A DNA stretch of 6,602 bases, taken from assembly GCA_001766965.1 (NCBI GenBank), contig MEKM01000073.1, forward strand, positions 1 to 6,602, written 5' to 3'. Shown piece by piece: positions 5,381 to 6,602 of the stretch. Position numbers and translations under genes: made by a program. The stretch comes from Acidobacteria bacterium RIFCSPHIGHO2_01_FULL_67_28 (GTDB taxonomy: Bacteria > Acidobacteriota > Terriglobia > Acidiferrales > 2-02-FULL-67-57). Position 1 is the first letter of the stretch, and every line of letters starts with the position of its first letter. The notes under the pieces were generated by a model. The model made no database searches. It had not been told where the DNA came from and saw only the letters and a program-made list of their open reading frames with translations.

Positions 5381-5451
5381 CAAGGAGAAGGACAGGCAAG
5401 GATGAGACCCGCCTTGGCGCTCAAGCCGAAGCAAGAAAGAGACTTAGACCA

Positions 5452-5477
5452 GTTGACATGGGTTGACATATGTCAAC
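5452..5477. promoter_or_regulatory. Candidate operator: 16-bp perfect palindrome plus a third half-site
   Basis: GTTGACATATGTCAAC (5462-5477) is a perfect palindrome, and another copy of the half-site GTTGACAT lies at 5452-5459, exactly 10 bp before the first. Such phased half-sites suit a dimeric regulator, for example of the TetR, GntR or MarR type. The TTGACA cores also resemble -35 boxes, but I find no fitting -10 at 16-18 bp. It would most naturally serve the dehydrogenase gene about 150 bp to the right. Confidence 0.45.
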
Positions 5478-5495
5478 GCAACGAAAGGGAGTCAA

Positions 5496-5621
5496 ATGAA
5501 GGGGTTGCAGGGCGTCGCGCCCCTCCAGACCCCCCTGGGGGGAGGGGTCGTCAAGGCGGGCGGCTGTTGCGGGGGTGAACCGCCGATGTTAGCATCGCAC
5601 GGCGAGGTCGCAAGGAGTTAG
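5496..5621 (+). CDS. Possible 41-aa upstream ORF before the dehydrogenase
   Basis: An ATG at 5496 is preceded by GGGAG 4 nt upstream and opens a 41-codon frame ending in TAG at 5619-5621, 4 nt before the dehydrogenase ATG. The product begins MKGLQGVAPLQTPLGGG and has a CysCys pair near the middle; I recognise no family. Third positions are mostly G or C, but that is weak evidence in this GC-rich DNA. It would need a transcript starting upstream of 5487. It could be a leader peptide or a chance frame. Confidence 0.25.
   Translation: MKGLQGVAPLQTPLGGGVVKAGGCCGGEPPMLASHGEVARS
5520..5547. repeat. GC-rich hairpin upstream of the dehydrogenase
   Basis: CCCCTCC (5520-5526) is complementary to GGAGGGG (5541-5547), with further C-run/G-run pairing possible inside. 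It lies within the putative upstream ORF. There is no following T-run, so it is not an obvious intrinsic terminator. Confidence 0.5.
5567..5595 (+). promoter_or_regulatory. Weak candidate promoter for the dehydrogenase gene
   Basis: TTGCGG (5567-5572) and TAGCAT (5590-5595) are 17 bp apart, and TGT precedes the -10 as in the atp promoter. The -35 matches only 3/6. Transcription would start near 5602, giving a short leader that still includes the AAGGAG at 5612-5617. This is plausible but not strong. Confidence 0.3.
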
Positions 5622-5625
5622 ACGA

Positions 5626-6602
5626 ATGGCCTTCCAAGGCGTGGATTTTCTCGAGATCGACTCGCTCTTGACCGAGGACGAGAAAGTCGTCCGGGCTGCG
5701 GTGCGCCAGTGGGTGGAAGAAAACGTCAAGCCTGTAATCGAGAAGCACGCCCAGGCGGGCACTTTCCCGATGGACCTTATCCCCGAGGTGGCAAAGCTCG
5801 GCTACTTCGGGGCGAACTTGAAGGGTTACGGCTGCGCGGAGATGTCGAACGTCGAGTACGGCCTGGTGATGCAGGAGCTCGAGCGGGGCGACAGCGGGCT
5901 GCGCAGCTTTGTCTCGGTGCAGTCGGCGCTGGTGATGTATCCCATCTACGCCTACGGCTCGAAAGAGCAGAAGGAGAAGTGGCTGCCGCGTTTGCAAAAA
6001 GGCGAAGCCATCGGCTGCTTCGGGCTGACCGAGCCGGGCTTCGGCTCGAATCCCGGCGGGATGCTGACCACGGCGAAGAAGGACGGCGACGGCTACCTGC
6101 TCAACGGCGAGAAGCTCTGGATTACCAACGGCTCCATCGCCGACGTCTCGCTGGTCTGGGCGAAGGATGAGAAAGGCGACGTGGGCGGCTATTTGGTCGA
6201 GAAAGGGACGAAGGGTTTCAAGGCTTGGGACGTGCACGACAAGTACTCGCTGCGCGCTTCCGTCACCAGCGGCCTGGCGATGAGCGACTGCCGCATCCCG
6301 AGCTGCAACCGCCTGCCGGAGGCCAAGAGCTTGAAAGCGGCTCTAAGCTGCCTGACCCAGGCGCGCTACGGCATCGGCTGGGGCGGGCTGGGCGCGGCCA
6401 TGGAGTGCTACGAGACCGCGCTCAATTACGCAAAGGAGCGCAAGCAGTGGGCCAGCCGCCCCATCGCCTCCCACCAAATCGTTCAAGAAAAACTCGTCTG
6501 GATGCTCACGGAAATCTCGAAGGGCCAGTTGCTCGCCTTGCAGGTCGGACGCCTCAAAGACCAGAACAAAGCCAACCACGCCCACATCTCGCTGCTGAAG
6601 AA
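5626..6602 (+). CDS. gcdH: Glutaryl-CoA dehydrogenase (partial, C-terminus off the right edge)
   Basis: This acyl-CoA dehydrogenase-family flavoenzyme oxidises glutaryl-CoA, normally with decarboxylation to crotonyl-CoA, in lysine, tryptophan and aromatic acid degradation. The window shows 325 residues; the family is about 385-395, so roughly 60-70 are missing, including the catalytic Glu region (YEGTHD in relatives). Family-specific stretches closely match human GCDH: ELERGDSGLRSFVSVQSALV (84-103) with the substrate-carboxylate Arg (R93) and Ser (S97), FGLTEPGFGSNP (132-143) at the FAD site, LWITNGSIADVSLVWAK (164-180), KYSLRASVT (206-214), ARYGIGWGGLGA (246-257) and QVGRLKDQNKA (306-316). 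These exclude general short-chain dehydrogenases. The ATG at 5626 has AAGGAG 8 nt upstream. Whether it is the decarboxylating type cannot be settled because the deciding C-terminal Tyr region is outside. Confidence 0.93.
   Translation, partial: MAFQGVDFLEIDSLLTEDEKVVRAAVRQWVEENVKPVIEKHAQAGTFPMDLIPEVAKLGYFGANLKGYGCAEMSNVEYGLVMQELERGDSGLRSFVSVQSALVMYPIYAYGSKEQKEKWLPRLQKGEAIGCFGLTEPGFGSNPGGMLTTAKKDGDGYLLNGEKLWITNGSIADVSLVWAKDEKGDVGGYLVEKGTKGFKAWDVHDKYSLRASVTSGLAMSDCRIPSCNRLPEAKSLKAALSCLTQARYGIGWGGLGAAMECYETALNYAKERKQWASRPIASHQIVQEKLVWMLTEISKGQLLALQVGRLKDQNKANHAHISLLK

Larger units (their letters stand above)
4922..5625. other. Divergent intergenic region, structured, no convincing large gene
   Basis: This 704-bp stretch separates the atp operon from the dehydrogenase. 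Open frames exist on both strands, but their translations simply read through the hairpins and repeats and look like no protein family. The right half has only one small candidate ORF (5496-5621). The remainder holds the promoters, palindromes and repeats listed separately. I see no tRNA, terminator U-tract or mobile-element gene. Confidence 0.7.

Noticed and set aside
5082..5466. Several intergenic open frames of 60-170 codons on both strands
   Set aside because: They run through hairpins and tandem repeats, giving artefacts such as KNRKNRKNR, and lack credible start signals.
5551..6237. 228-codon minus-strand frame opposite the dehydrogenase
   Set aside because: It is antisense to a clearly recognised glutaryl-CoA dehydrogenase and has His/Leu/Arg-rich shadow composition.

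Overview
The window is high-GC bacterial DNA. It carries most of an F1Fo ATP synthase operon on the minus strand (positions 4921 down to 1) and, divergently, the start of a glutaryl-CoA dehydrogenase gene on the plus strand (5626 to the right edge). The operon opens with two b-type subunit genes (b/b') and continues delta, alpha, gamma. No a (atpB) or c (atpE) gene lies upstream, so those must be elsewhere. This split layout, the signal-peptide-like leader on the second b subunit, the GC content and the REP-like intergenic hairpins fit Acidobacteriota or a deltaproteobacterium-like lineage. That placement is an inference, not a proof.

Layout from right to left on the minus strand: an extended -10 promoter near 5057-5085; a leader of about 130 nt; atpF' (4466-4921); atpF (3882-4469, ATGA overlap); atpH (3309-3878, GTG start); atpA (1761-3296). 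A lower-GC segment (about 1067-1761) then interrupts the usual atpA-atpG junction. It holds a 162-residue coiled-coil/two-TM protein that starts on the atpA stop (TAATG), followed by a small 77-codon ORF. Next comes a 64-bp partial duplicate of the atpG 5' end (1003-1066), joined to a 100-bp linker with two perfect 9-bp hairpins (903-1002). Finally the complete atpG start lies at 902, and atpG runs off the left edge about a dozen residues short of its expected C-terminus. The duplicate forms a 53-aa ORF that ends 2 nt before the atpG ATG.

The 704-bp divergent intergenic region (4922-5625) holds no convincing large gene but is dense in structure. It contains the atp promoter, a nested inverted-repeat block (5101-5249) ending in three CCGCAAAAA tandem units, and a REPIN-like pair of GTAG-headed 13-bp hairpins (5284-5380). 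Further right are a perfect 16-bp palindrome with an extra in-phase half-site (5452-5477), a possible 41-aa upstream ORF and a candidate promoter before the dehydrogenase.

The atp genes together make the stator (b, b', delta), catalytic hexamer (alpha) and rotor shaft (gamma) of ATP synthase; beta and epsilon are expected past the left edge. The dehydrogenase belongs to lysine/tryptophan/aromatic degradation and is linked to the atp genes only by sharing the divergent control region. The most unusual part is the remodelled atpA-atpG junction.
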